Of a stretch of 64,000 bases of DNA, positions 22,163-33,810 are shown piece after piece. Both the position numbers and the translations under genes were made by a program. How positions within the stretch are numbered: position 1 is the first letter of the stretch; every line of letters starts with the position of its first letter. The notes beneath the pieces are model-generated. The model saw nothing but the letters and a program-made list of their open reading frames with translations. It was not told the DNA's origin and ran no database searches. The stretch is from Stropharia rugosoannulata (lineage: Eukaryota > Basidiomycota > Agaricomycetes > Agaricales > Strophariaceae), in the NCBI GenBank assembly GCA_028532985.1, contig JANCIK010000007.1:1178001-1242000 (forward strand). Direction: 5' to 3'.

Positions 22163-24173
22163 TCAGACATGGCGGGAGGATCGGCGAAGGGCCGTGGAAG
22201 CAGCGGCTGTGATTTTTGACTTCTTAGCAGGTTTGCACGCTGGGATTGGCAAAGCTGGTGGCGCTGAATCGTCTGACAAGTCTGACAGCTCAGATAAAGC
22301 GTCAAAACCTGAGACGTGTGTAGGAGACAAGATCTAAAGAAATGGTTAGCGTGCATATGGGACTAGCAGACGGTACATACACCAAAATCATCCTCCGCCC
22401 TCCGTTTGCCAGTTGAGCTCGTGACGACATTTGTAATTGTCGCAAGAGGCAACGAGGGCGGTGGGCTGGGCACTGCGACACGGTTGGGCATGGGCTCAGG
22501 TGTAGCCGCTACTGCATTAGCTGCTACTGGAGTAGCCGCAATTTGAGAGGCGCCATCCGTGCTTGGGGCAGGTGTAGGGGGGCGTTTGTTCTGAGCGCGT
22601 CGAGCAATCCGGCGTGGATGATCAAAAATGAATATGTACGGTTTTGAAGCGCGCTGCTTCGCGAGGTTTTCGGCCAAATCGACATCTTCGGCGTCTGATT
22701 CGTGTTCATTCATGTCCGAGTCCGAGTCCGAGTCTGGATCTGCATTAAGTAATGCTTGCAGGCCAGGTACACCTCTGTGTGTTATGGTAGTCAGTAATCA
22801 CATAACTAATAGAATACACTTACTTTCGAAGCCACTGCAGGGTGTCCTGGATCCATAAATCTTTCGGATCTCTCTCGAATATGTTTACAATATGGTTGAA
22901 AAATTTTACATAGTTGAAGTGCATGTCGACCGTTGACCACTTGTCCTGACCGGATAGTGCAAACCGGACCTGGAAACATCTGAGTAATTCAAGAACAAGG
23001 TCTCTGAATATAATACGTACCTGTACACATGCATACGCAATTGAGCGACCAGTGATATGGACAGCATGCAATCGGGCATGACATTTTCCGATTGGCATTG
23101 TTGGACTCCATGCTGTTGACGGCCCTGTAAAAATATGACGCCAGGACTACAGTAATCAAGTCAGATCGATGATGCCACTGAACTAGCATGTTACTTACCG
23201 CAATAACCAGTGGGCCCAAGAAGAGCCCAGAGCTTTCATCGCCATTGTTGCGGTCGTATAGCAAACCTTCCTCATAGAGGAAGGTTGGAAACTCATGAGA
23301 GTAGATGGGAATAGTGCCATCGCGCACTCCTTCGATAAAAGCCCTATGTGATACACATCAGAAAGGTATATCGATAGAAGGTCAGAACGTGCATACATAG
23401 GGTTCTCAAGATACTCTGGCCGATGTTTCCAGGGACAGAGGAGGCTTGATGTATGCGTGTGTGCCCAACCGCGTGCAACACTCTTCGGCAGTTCTTCCTT
23501 GATAGGTTCTGCGTCTTCAACATCTTCCTCAAGCCTTGCTAAAAACGAGATGATGGCGGACTTGAGGGTTTTTGTGTCGCTTTGACGACCAGATTGAACA
23601 GCGCGATCAAGCTAAGCGGAAGTGGTATGAGTAAATCTACGAGACATAGATGAATTCGACTTACATGTTTAGCAAGGATGGATATATGCTCGTGGTTCCC
23701 ACCACAAGCATTGACTGCAGCCTGAAAGAGGGGCGAGATTTCCTTCATCTTGGTAAACTGGTATATCTCTTCTTTCGTGGGACTGCAGATTAGATGGGGT
23801 GTAAATATATATACTTAGAGATTAAGATATGGTACATACGGATTTTCGTTATCAGGCTCTGATGGTAGACCAGCATATATGACTCTATTCATAGAGGCAA
23901 ATGGGTTTACAATAGCAGGAAATATCCTTGCTGCTTTAAAAAGACGGGAGAGAGGCCCATCCCTACCAGCGGAATAAGTTATGAGAGTGAAATATTAAAG
24001 ATGATATATACATACCGTGTTATCTCGTTCTCCAGTTCATTCCTAATTCTTTGCTCGAGAGTGGTAGCCGGCTCGACTGTGACATGGACATCAGTTGCGT
24101 TGTTGGCCATGGCAGTGAACGGAGTCAAGGGGTAAAAAGACTGAGTTGGCGTGTCCGTCGGACGCGCAGACAT
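22163..24173 (-). CDS. DUF6698 family protein B
   Basis: Tandem paralogue of the gene at 19788, on the same strand. It begins at a true ATG (MSARPTDTPTQSFYPLTP). Landmarks are DGPLSRLFKAARIFPAIV, EEIYQFTKMKEISPLFQAA, then FIEGVRDGTIPIYSHEFPTF with LYEEG, followed by a GLFLGPLVIA block, HITGRSIAYACVQVR and FERDPKDLWIQDTLQWLRK. The C-terminal region is acidic, then Ala/Pro-rich. I end it at the TGA at 22163 through a last exon that keeps frame with a GTATGT donor; this exon ends in a Lys/Arg-rich stretch (KKSKI and LRRSSRHV) without the RGRP core of gene A. The start codon is only 177 bases from the divergent transposase start, so the two may share a promoter. Function is unknown. Confidence 0.7.
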
Positions 24174-24226
24174 GTTTGTTTGTTTGGCAAGATCTTCTGA
24201 CTGCGTGGCGATGCATCCGTCTAAAT

Positions 24227-27200
24227 CACTAAGTTAGGCCTAAGTTAGCTCTGACACTCTGCCTATGCCCCATTTCCCTTTGTTGCTATCTTATGAATCT
24301 CATCCGAAAGGAGTATCTACTCCTACTCATCTTGCTCTGCTCATTCCTCATGGCCTTCAAATGTAGCGGCTGTCTGCAACCATTCCCAAGCAGCCGAGCA
24401 CTTGCTGCGCACCGGCCCCAGTGTAGTCTCTATTCAAAACGTGGGCTGCAGCCCCGACCTCATGTGAATCTACATCAGCCAGCTCGTCAAGAACAAGTTC
24501 CGACCTTACCAACTGTGGAAGCTACACAAGATCAATCTGTCTCGAGAATATCTGATATTGAAAGGGAGGAGGGGCCGATGGAACTGGATGTTAGCAAAGT
24601 TGCAATTAATCAGGTGCGTGTTAGATATTTCTATGATAGTAAGGCAGAGGACTAACATGTATGCGTTTAACTAGCTTCCTGCTAATGTAGGTCCTGAGGT
24701 AGTTCCTGAGGTAGTTCCTGAGGTACATGCTTCTGGTCGACCTAAACGAACTGCTCGATTGCCGAAACGCTTTCAAGATATACTTCCCCCACCTCCACCA
24801 CAGCTTCCAGTCCAGGAACCCATAGTCCTTGCACAGCCCGCGTCAGAACCTGTAATCACAATACCACAGCCCATAGCACCAGATTTCCGCACAAATGTTA
24901 GTAGCTATGGAATATACCATGTTTACAAGGGCGGACAGCCATCATACACACCTGACGACATCTTTACAATTTCTTCCATTGCCGATTCGCCCAATTTCAC
25001 AAGCAGGAGATGTTCCGACAATTCCCAGTCATTGCCGTTTTTGCAACATGATCCAAGTAATGCAGATGGTGCTTCATATGCGCCGTTTTCAAACAAATCA
25101 ACGCACTTGCTTATGAATTGGCAATATCTCGACTCAAGTTCAATGTCAACCGGCAAATTGAACTCTTTGGTTCATGATGTTATCCTTGACCCCGAATTTA
25201 AACCAGAGGATCTCCGCAACTTCAATGCCGAAAGGGAGGGAAGAAAACTCGATCAACATAATGCCGTGACAGGAACAGCACTTCGTCCAAACGAAGAATG
25301 GATTGCAGCATCCGTACCGATTTCTCTGCCGCCTCCTGCTAAAGGGGACTATCCTCCAGAGCCCCTTGCGCCTAAATACGAGGTCAAAGGGCTTTTGTAT
25401 CGAAGTCTCGTGGAAGTTGTGAAAGGAGCTTTTACAGAACATACTGCCGACCAATTCCACATCGCACCCTTCGAAGAATACTGGCAGCCAGATCCAGATT
25501 CTCCTCCTATTCGCTTGTTTTCGGAACTTTATAACAGCGACGCATATCTTCAGGAGCAAGAAAAACTTCGTACTCAAGAGCGGGTCGATGACCTTGAGCC
25601 AGTCATTGCTGGTGTTATGCTATGGTCGGATTCCACGCATTTAACATCCTTCGGCACTGCCTCAATGTGGCCTGTGTACCTTTTTGCTGGGAACCAGTCT
25701 AAGTACGAGCGCGTGAAACCAACATCGTTTGCGGCTCACCACCTTGCGTATATCCCAAAGGTGATAGTTCATTCTACATTTTTCTTTCTTCATCTAAAAT
25801 GGTTTTATAAGCTTGACGACGCAATACAAGATGCCTACCAAACAGCATATGGAATTCCCGCAACGTCTGAAGTCCTGACGCATCTCCGACGTGATCTGAT
25901 ACAAGCTATCTTACGCTTAATATTGGATGACAATGTTATAGAAGCTTATACGAAAGGCATACCTTTGGAGTTCCCCGATGGAATTCTGAGACGCCTCTTC
26001 ATTCGGTTCTTTGTCTATGGGGCTGATTACAATGAGAAGTACATATATTTATGATGATCTTTGGCTGCCAGATTGCTAATATATTTCATAGAGTTCTACT
26101 GTCATGTATTAAGCACCTTGGCCAGTTTCCGTGCCCAAGATGCCTTGTTGAAATGTGCGATATTCATAAACTGGGTTCGGTAAACGACATGCGACAGCGC
26201 GAGCGCCGAGAACGCGTGGATAGTAAACGCCAGCAGTACGACATCAGGCTTGCTCGTCGCTGGATATACGAGCAGGGTGAAAAAATCACATCAGCTGCAA
26301 TCTCGCGTTTGCTGGGACCTAGGTCTCTAACTCCAAGTCTTGTATGTTTGCATATAAACTTCAGATAGATATATTGACTAACTAGCATCCAGAACGCATT
26401 TTCGGAAAAATTGCTCGAGTTTGGATTTAATTTTTTTGCTTTATTCGCTCCTGATTTACTCCATGAGTTCGAGCTTGGAGTATGGAAGGCTGTATTTATA
26501 CATCTTATTCGCATACTCCTCGCTCAGGGTGGCGACAGCATCCAAATACTAAATTATAGGTACGTGGTAATATGGCGAGTGCCGCATGTTATTTACCATG
26601 CTATTATCTATATCAGATACCGTAAAATGTCAACTTTTGGCCGTGATACCATTCGGAAGTTTACGTCCAATGTGTCCGCAATGAAGAAGCTCGCTGCAAG
26701 AGATTATGAAGACCTTCTTCAAGTATGTTTTGATTAGTATGACAGAAAATTTAAGACTAACCTAATATGTAGTGCGCGATTCCAGCGTTTGATGGTCTCC
26801 TCGATGATAAAGAAGATAACATTATCCTAATGGATCTTTTGTTTGAACTCAACACGTGGCATTCGCTGGCCAAGCTACGACTTCACACGGAAACTACGCT
26901 CAATGATCTCAAAGCGTCTGTGACACGCTTAGGCGCATCATTGCGAAAATTTGAGTCGGTGACATGTCCGAAGTATGTTACCAAAGAGCTTCCTTCAGAA
27001 GAAGCGGCACGAGGACGCCGGAAGGCTGCTTTAGCGAAGAAAGGTGTGCAAACACTTGCATCATCAGACGGTCCAAAGATTCGCAAGTTCAACATGTCAA
27101 CGTACAAACTCCATGCATTAGGCGATTATCCAAAGTTTATCCGGCTCTACGGTACAACTGATGGTACCAGCACCCAGACCGTAAGTTCCCCTTTGATAAT

Positions 27201-28831
27201 CAGTAACTCGGAAGTACTAAATCTTATCCTAGGGAGAACTTGAGCACCGTCGTATCAAGAAATTTTACAGTCGCGTGCATAAAGGTAAATATACTATAGG
27301 GATAGCAAAGCATACACACCGAGAGCGCGTCTTGCACAACATCCGACGGCGTTTGAACCAACAGCCTTGCAAACCTCCTATTGCTAAGCGTCGACGAATT
27401 CGCACAAAGACAAGTACGACACTTCCATTTGCAGCAGATGAAAAACTTCCCCCAACATCGCCGGAGAAGCATTACCAGATATCAGATAGCACTAAAAATC
27501 ACATTGACTTGTCTGCATGGCTCGGCGAAAATCAGGACGATCCTGCACTAATAGTCTGTCTGGTTTACCTTTCATCTTGCGTTTACTTACATTGTACGGC
27601 GCTAGGATTTCCTCGATCAGTTGAAAGACCACCTCCTTAATCGTATCCTTGGCAACGAGTATGATGGCGATGACCGTCCATTTACAGATCTTGAACGCTC
27701 AAAGTTGGTCTTTGTCAAAGACCGGATTTTCTGTCACAAAGTGTTACGGGTGAATTATACGACATACGACATGCGAAGGAACCAGGATTCCCTTAATCCG
27801 CGCACCCATGCCAACATTATGCTTCTTGCTCATGATGGTGGGCCGCATCCGTATTGGTACGCACAAATTCTTGGGATATTCCATGCATTCGTTCGGCATC
27901 CTTCACTTTCCGAACCAGTTTCGATGGATTTTGTATGGATTCGGTGGTACGGAGTTGATCCTAGTCCTACCCGACCTACTGGATGGTCAGTAAGGCGGCT
28001 ACATCGCATCGGCTTTGTACTGCATAACGACAATGATCCCTCGGCATCCCCAGCCTTTGGCTTTCTTGATCCAGCACACATCATACGAGGAGTCCACATT
28101 CTACCAGCGTATCAGGCTGGATATGACCCCAACTCACTTCCTCCCTCGGTTACTGCCCGGCCCCATGATGCAGACGAAATGGACTACAATTTCTACTATG
28201 TTATGCAGTGAGTGACTTGTTCTTGGGTCTATGCTGTCACTGATCTAACTTCGGCTGTGTAGATTTGTAGACCGAGACATTTTTATGAGATTTAGAGGAG
28301 GCGGTGTCGGCCATATGAGCACTCGTGAAGCCACTAACATATTTCTCAATGATCGGCATCCAAGCGATGAGTCCACGCATCCAGTTTCTCCTCAAAATCG
28401 GGCTGCGGCACATGAAAGCGATTCAGAAGAAATCTACCTCGAAAGAGATGTGGAAGAACAATGGCGAGCTACTCATGAACAGGACGGGTTGAGCGCCGGC
28501 TCTGGTCCCTGTTCATCTGCTGATGAAAATGCTCCGTGGAATGTCACTCCCACAAGTGACTTTGACTCAAGCGGTAATGATTCTGACAACGACCAGCCGA
28601 ACCATATGTTCAGTGACTCCCTCGGTCCTGAAGACGGCGAAGATGAGAGAGACTGGGAGCTAGATGCGCTAGGGTATGCAGATTTGTAATAGTAATTTCG
28701 TGCGCAATAATCAAGTCAGGCATGTCGTCGTAATGCATACCTATTTCTGTGTGCCTTGTTCAATGCCCTGAGCCTCCCCTAGCTCCCCCAGCCTTTGGAT
28801 AACTCCGAGCCTGGCTAAGTTGCAACTAGTG
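24227..28831 (+). mobile_element. Plavaka-type DNA transposon, ends tentative
   Basis: The span is set by a CACTA at 24227-24231 and its inverse TAGTG at 28827-28831, which bracket the complete transposase gene. Plavaka elements belong to the CACTA-like (EnSpm) superfamily, so CACTA ends would fit. Inward similarity between the two ends is weak, and the flanking triplets (AAT before, TTA after) are not a target-site duplication. The right end would also fall inside the last codons of the gene at 28815. Treat the transposase as certain and the boundaries as provisional. Confidence 0.35.
24350..28689 (+). CDS. Plavaka-family transposase, apparently intact
   Basis: Plavaka transposases are DDE enzymes of the CACTA-like superfamily, expanded in mushrooms. 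The ATG at 24350 opens an N-terminal zinc finger (CSGCLQPF, then H and C at the end of LAAHRPQC). A triplicated V-P-E-V tract and a basic GRPKRTARLPKRFQD follow. The catalytic core is recognisable: GVMLWSDSTHLTSFGTASMW, CPRC, FFALFAPDLLHEFELGVWKA, KFNMSTYKLHALGDY and GELEHRRIKKFY. The aspartates of WSD and PDLLHE and the glutamate of GELEH are the candidate catalytic triad. The C-terminal part ends in an acidic tail and TAA-type stop at 28689. Exon 1 (24350-24613) joins 24675 in frame. Introns such as 25758-25812 carry consensus ends, and I met no internal stop in any exon. It is divergent from DUF6698 gene B. Confidence 0.85.
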
Positions 28832-29603
28832 TTATATCTTGTACAAATAATTTATATGCTACATATATTAAGGCCCGTGAATTACATCTGGAATGTACCT
28901 GCAACAAATCATTCCTAGCAATTGTAAGCAAAGCCCAATAATTGATCGACGAAGTATTGGGTACCAATTCTTGTTGCCCCTTACTTGCTAGATCAAATAT
29001 GATACAACCAGTTGGACTTTGCCCAATTGGTTGTACCATTTTGGACTTTTTACTGATGGTAAAACCGCAACACACCGCGTCATATATGGTGTAGTTGTCG
29101 TCCCAATTCCTGCGCTCTCTGGGTTCATCGCACATGACATGAGGAATCTTGCAACGACCAAGGTCATCTTGCTTATATGTTTCATGGCAGCGAACGCAGT
29201 GTTTCGTTTCACTATATAACTCGACTTTAACTTTAGCGTAGCTTGCCGTTTTGGCGATGATGGCTGCAGTTTTTTGGTAGCGTTCAAACGGAAGTATTAC
29301 TGAGTCATTGTCGCCTTTACAGCTGCGCGGGGGACCTTTACGCATGGGCATGGCACGCGACAGCTCGGAAATGTTTTCGTGTACGGACGCATGAGATTTT
29401 AACCGAGACAATTGGTGGTAGCTTTCCGACGTTATGATGCTGCGCGCGCTTTCGAGGAAGTCAGCGAATACGTATTCTTCTGCGCCTGTTCCATTGGGCT
29501 GCAGGAAGTGGCGCCGATATTTGCTGTGCAGCAGCTGTACATCTTCGTAAATAGTTATCGGGACAGCGTCCACAGCTTTTGGGGATGAAAGGGGTTTGGG
29601 CAT
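28815..29603 (-). CDS. Unknown two-Y-motif/CxxCH family protein, second full-length copy
   Basis: A single 262-residue frame from the ATG at 29603. It shares with the 15507 copy the block ITIYEDV, the first motif EYVFADFLESARSIITSESY, the second motif RYQKTAAIIAKTASYAKV, and the Cys/His module CVRCHETYK with RCKIPH, again spaced C-x2-C-H-x10-C-x3-H. After CCGF it diverges. The terminal CxxVxGKC motif of the other copies is missing, and about 40 unrelated residues follow instead. That tail reaches the tentative right end of the Plavaka element at 28831, so the original 3' end may have been altered by insertion there. The surviving core is strongly conserved, which suggests it was under selection until recently. 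Function is unknown; zinc binding is an inference from spacing. Confidence 0.6.
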   Translation of the reverse strand: MPKPLSSPKAVDAVPITIYEDVQLLHSKYRRHFLQPNGTGAEEYVFADFLESARSIITSESYHQLSRLKSHASVHENISELSRAMPMRKGPPRSCKGDNDSVILPFERYQKTAAIIAKTASYAKVKVELYSETKHCVRCHETYKQDDLGRCKIPHVMCDEPRERRNWDDNYTIYDAVCCGFTISKKSKMVQPIGQSPTGCIIFDLASKGQQELVPNTSSINYWALLTIARNDLLQVHSRCNSRALIYVAYKLFVQDITLVAT

Positions 29604-30127
29604 AATGTGAATCTGCCGGGGGTTGCAAAAGGAAGAAGTAAGTACAAGCAGTTGAAAGTTTTCAAGTTGCTCGGAGTTCAAGGGTCACGTTTTGTCACGA
29701 AGGGTTGAACAGAAGTCGACGTAAAAAGATAAATACTGTAAGTACCAAGTCTGCGACCAACTTTAATACTTCTTTCTGAACTTAAGCCAATACAAACCCT
29801 ATAATTCTCGAGGTTTGGTAATTGGACTACTGGCAGAGCTGACGGCCTCGCACCCACTGTAAACGAGTATTTTTAGTCTCATTAACTTGACAAGTGCGTT
29901 AAGTCAGCATCATAAACTTGACAAAAACATATGTCCGTGATGACCTGGGCCTGATGTCGCCAACGGTATAAAAAAACTGCGTCCCAACAAACGCACCTTT
30001 TTAGGTAAGTCAGTTGCCAAAAAAATGCAGACACCATTCAAGCAGCACGCGGAACAGGAACAATACTTAAAACGTGTAAAATTCAACACTTGTAAAGGTC
30101 CTTGTACCATTGATATTGATGGGCATT
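29604..30127. other. Intergenic
   Basis: 524 bases with no supported gene between the promoter of the family copy and the 3' end of SRP19. Confidence 0.4.
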
Positions 30128-31278
30128 TTATCCTCTTACCCGCAACACTTTACGCTTTCCCTTGCCAGCTCCGCCTGGCGCACCGGGTGTACCAGGAGCT
30201 GCACCGATGGCATTTGGCTCTGCCACATTCATGCCCGCCTTCACCGTCTCGATAAGCACCCCAGTAGAGATTGACGGAGAATATGGCGAAATCCTGCTTG
30301 CAAGAGGCGGGTACGGTTCTGGGGGCGCCGGTACCTGTCGTCCCCGTGGGTGGTGCGGTGGTGCGGCGGGGGACTTCGACTTGATCCCGGCAGCAGGCTG
30401 CTTTCCCTTATTCGACGAAGACGCACTCGGTTCGATCGCAGCCACTGGGGTCGTAGATGGAGGGGGTGCATCGCCTTTGGTACTCCCTGCGGTGTTATAT
30501 GGCGGTTTAGGCACGTTCTCGGGCTTCAAGCTGTGAATTTGCAGGCAGATCATTTCCAGCAGCTGCTTCTCTGGATAAAGATAGGTCAAGGGAGCAGAGA
30601 GTCAGGAGCGCGGGTCTGAGTAGGATAAGCTCGGACTGACTGTTCTTGATAACCGGGTTCACCAGTTTGCCATCTCGCTTCCACTGCACCCTTACCCGAC
30701 CGGGGTTCTCCCAATCGCGAGGGTGTGATTTATTGACTTCGTGTAACGTTGGGAGACCTAGTCTGCTCGCAGCATCTGAGATATCCTTGCTCAGTGGCCA
30801 CCAGACACTCTTCGCCCGCTCGACCCGACGTTGACCTGTCCCGTAAGGGCGCTTAGCATCGATGTAGATAGGATAAATGCATGACCATCTGCAAGAATCC
30901 ACAAAGCATCAGAATATACATCCAGGCAAGCACAAGGGAAGGCAGAAAAGAGACGATACGACCCAGGACTCGAAGATCTGGCGCTCTTTAGAGGGAATGA
31001 TAATGCTGAGTTACGCACGATTTGTATGGGGTAATATCCGTTACTTGGTGGACGTTATTGGCCTGCGATGGACGCGAGCCGGACTCTGTCCTGCTTTGTG
31101 TGGGTAGAGTCCTCGGAAGCGATGCGGGCCCTGCACGAGGGGGTTCAAACTCGTCGTCAGAAATGTGCAATTCCTGTAGCAGAGGCCCTCGCGAGCCCGT
31201 GTTCGGGAGGGAGTGGTTGGGCAGCGGCAGATCCGTGTCATCGTCAAACTCCTCGACAATAGCTGCTCTTCGTGACAT
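30128..31278 (-). CDS. SEC65: Signal recognition particle subunit SRP19/Sec65
   Basis: SRP19 binds SRP RNA and lets SRP54 assemble, so that nascent secretory proteins are taken to the endoplasmic reticulum. Three exons (31019-31278, 30641-30888, 30128-30570) join in frame into 316 residues. The SRP19 domain occupies about residues 87-190: WSCIYPIYIDAKRPYGTGQR, VWWPLSKDISDAA, HPRDWENPGRVRVQWKRDG, and NKKQLLEMICLQI across the second splice. The N-terminal 85 residues are acidic and the C-terminal 120 are Pro/Ser/Ala-rich and end in a basic GKGKRKVLRVRG, typical of fungal Sec65. It is head-to-head with the JTB-like gene. Family assignment is secure. Confidence 0.9.
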
Positions 31279-31612
31279 GGTGAATATGGATGCGAAGTAA
31301 AAGTTGGTCGTGGGGGATCGTCGATGGCGGACGCAATGATGAGCACAGCTCGACTCCTGGCTGGATATCTTTTCCCACGACCGTTAACTTCCAGCGTGAC
31401 CAGCACGCGGATCCTTTGACCTAGACGACGACGACGACGTTCATGCTGCTCAGATGTCCGCGCGGACGCCACCATGGGCCATAACGTGCAACCTACTTAT
31501 GTGAGCTACGCCGCTATCTATGAACGCTTCTGCTGATGTCAGACAACCTAGGATTGTCTTGATATGGACCGCATTTATTTGCCCCGCCTCAGGGCTCAAG
31601 CATGAAGGATAT
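31279..31612. promoter_or_regulatory. Shared divergent promoter of SRP19 and the JTB-like gene
   Basis: 334 bases separate the two start codons. It includes a short GAC trinucleotide run near 31422-31438. No TATA box is obvious. The arrangement suggests a bidirectional housekeeping promoter. Confidence 0.45.
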
Positions 31613-32118
31613 ATGGACAGGCAGGCGGGGGATGCTCCACAGCCGACTGCAAGCAGCAAAGATCTCCTTTGCACCCCATTCGGCGCATGCGAGCCATGCC
31701 CTCCAGACGACGTGAGCGGTCACCTCATTTCTCTAAAACATGCGTATTGAATCACATCCAGATGAATGAACCTTTTTGCCAGCCATTCGGGAACCGCCGT
31801 CTCGTGCATTGCGTCAACACAACATTTACAACTGCGCACCCGCAGGACCAGACGGTACCGAACGGGCAATCAGGGTCTGGAGGATTGACAACGCTTCAGC
31901 CTAACGGAGAGCTGCCGGCTTGGGAGTCCTGTGGGCGCATAGTGGAGAAGGAGCGCGCAGACTTTTACGAATTCGTGGCGTGTAATGTGGTGTTTGCTGC
32001 CATTGCCCTGTGCGTGCTGTTCTTCCGCTCGCGGAGAATGCAGGTGAATCAGGCAAGGCAGCTTGCTGCGCGCATTGGGCTTATCAGGGGAGATGGTGGG
32101 AGAGTTTTGCGACCATGA
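31613..32118 (+). CDS. JTB-like single-pass membrane protein
   Basis: Two exons, 31613-31711 and 31762-32118, join in frame across a 50-base intron into 151 residues. The N-terminal part is cysteine-rich (LLCTPFGACEPCPPDD, then PFCQPFGNRRLVHC) and ends in WESCGRIVEKERADFYEF. One hydrophobic helix follows (CNVVFAAIALCVLFF) with a short basic tail (RSRRMQVNQARQLAARIG). This order (C-x2-C pairs, an S-C-R/G-x-E stretch before one helix, then an Arg/Gln-rich cytosolic tail) matches the JTB family as I remember it. JTB proteins have roles proposed at membranes and in cytokinesis. There is no cleavable signal peptide from the chosen ATG, but an upstream in-frame start would lengthen the N-terminus. 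Confidence in the gene is higher than in the family name. Confidence 0.55.
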
Positions 32119-33810
32119 AGTTAACGTTCGTCCTAAATGTGAGTATATGCACTCACTCGATCATCTTCGCCTGTTGACTGACTTCCCAATGTCGTACAGT
32201 ATCATGTTTTCTTATGACACACCTATAGCTGCAAGCATGTATACTCTGCACGTCGTTCTAATCTATATTCTTAGTTCCGGTTCCAGTACCCCAGTCATTC
32301 TAGCTGAGAAGGCTACGAGGTTTGTTCATATCATGAAGCATGTACAACATTGCTTGTTTTGGCTTCTTCATGATCCGGGTATTTATGGTTCCCAGCATTC
32401 CAGCTTCATTTCATATCACCTTCTCTGTGCAACTCAGCAACACCATGTAATCTATGGAGGCAGAGTGCGAGCAGAAGCGAGTGAGGCTACAAGTGCTATT
32501 TGGTATCGTGCTCTCTATGCGTCTATCTCCTATCCATCCTGACTTTCGCTCTACTGCATTTGAGACTTGAACTGTTGAACACTTTTGCATATCTGCATTC
32601 TTGACAGGCTAACACAAAAAATTCGGCAAGAAAGCCTCAAAGGTATGCACGGTAACTACTCTACATACGGCCGTCGACAACATTTAATTGTTATCAACTC
32701 AGTTTTTCTGGCCAATCGCTGTCATTGCCGCACAGTCTGCATATCTGTTTCTGTTCGCTTTGTATGTCTTCACGCAGTATTTCGCCTTTCAACTCCGGAT
32801 TCCATTCAGCTGAGTTACGATCTGGTTTTGTTCTCGGTGGATGAATGAAAGAAACTAAGTAAAACGTGTTACATGCCCCGCTGATCATGGTGCCGCATCG
32901 TTATCATCTCACCGACCAACTTTGATCACTCATGCGAACACTCACATCATGTACAGTATCCTTGACTTTCCTTATCTTTGTTGCTGACCGCTCTGCTAGT
33001 GTGGCTAATATGATCTGCCACACTACGCTTTCATCGATATACACCACACTTCTGCTCCTTGGCACCAATGTTCCAGATTCCACATGTTTATTGCCTGTTC
33101 TGAGGCTGGCCTCCAGTTGCATTTACGGACTTGTAACGCCTGCAAAAACGTGGAGGATCAGCTCAATGCGCAGTTAAAGCCGCCGGAACTTGTTCATGTA
33201 AGACTAAGTATTACTCAATCTTGGGTCGCAGTCAATTACTGGAAATTTTTCCAGCTCCGCGGTGGGTCTTGATCTGTCGTAATTATGACCGAAAACTGAA
33301 TATTTTTTGACTTAGCCGCGCCTCCTCCGCGTGCCCGGTTTATTTTCGAGAAGTAAAAGCAAGCATGCAAATCACGAAAAATGCAGCGCTCCACTAAATT
33401 TGGAATTGCCAAGGTCCTCATATAGGCGTTCGTGTGAAATTCATCGAGGCCGAAAGTTGGCATGCGAGCGCTTAGGGGGCTTTAACAATGAAAGCGTTGC
33501 GACGTCGGGAGCCGTGCTGGATAGGACTGGACGTGTCGGCTGGCCACTGACACTGTTTGGCTGAATTGGCAGGGGAAGCTGCCATATATGGCAAGTCTGG
33601 GGCAAAAGCCGTGTACAAACACAAGGTTTGTGGTCGACAAAGCGATCTAAAAATAGCCATCTGTTGACCTCATTGTTCGGCCGCAAGACAATTAAATGCA
33701 TGTGCAGGGCGACAAGCAAGGGTATATTAAGGGCCTCTTGGTTCAACTCTGGTGTGCTCCACTTCCCCTCGTTATCATCTTTGACTCTGCGCTAATTTTG
33801 TCCGGACAAG
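32119..33810. other. Long intergenic stretch, no supported gene
   Basis: 1.7 kb between the JTB-like gene and the first chitinase. Many short frames occur on both strands, none with a domain or joinable exons. It includes the chitinase promoter. Confidence 0.4.
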
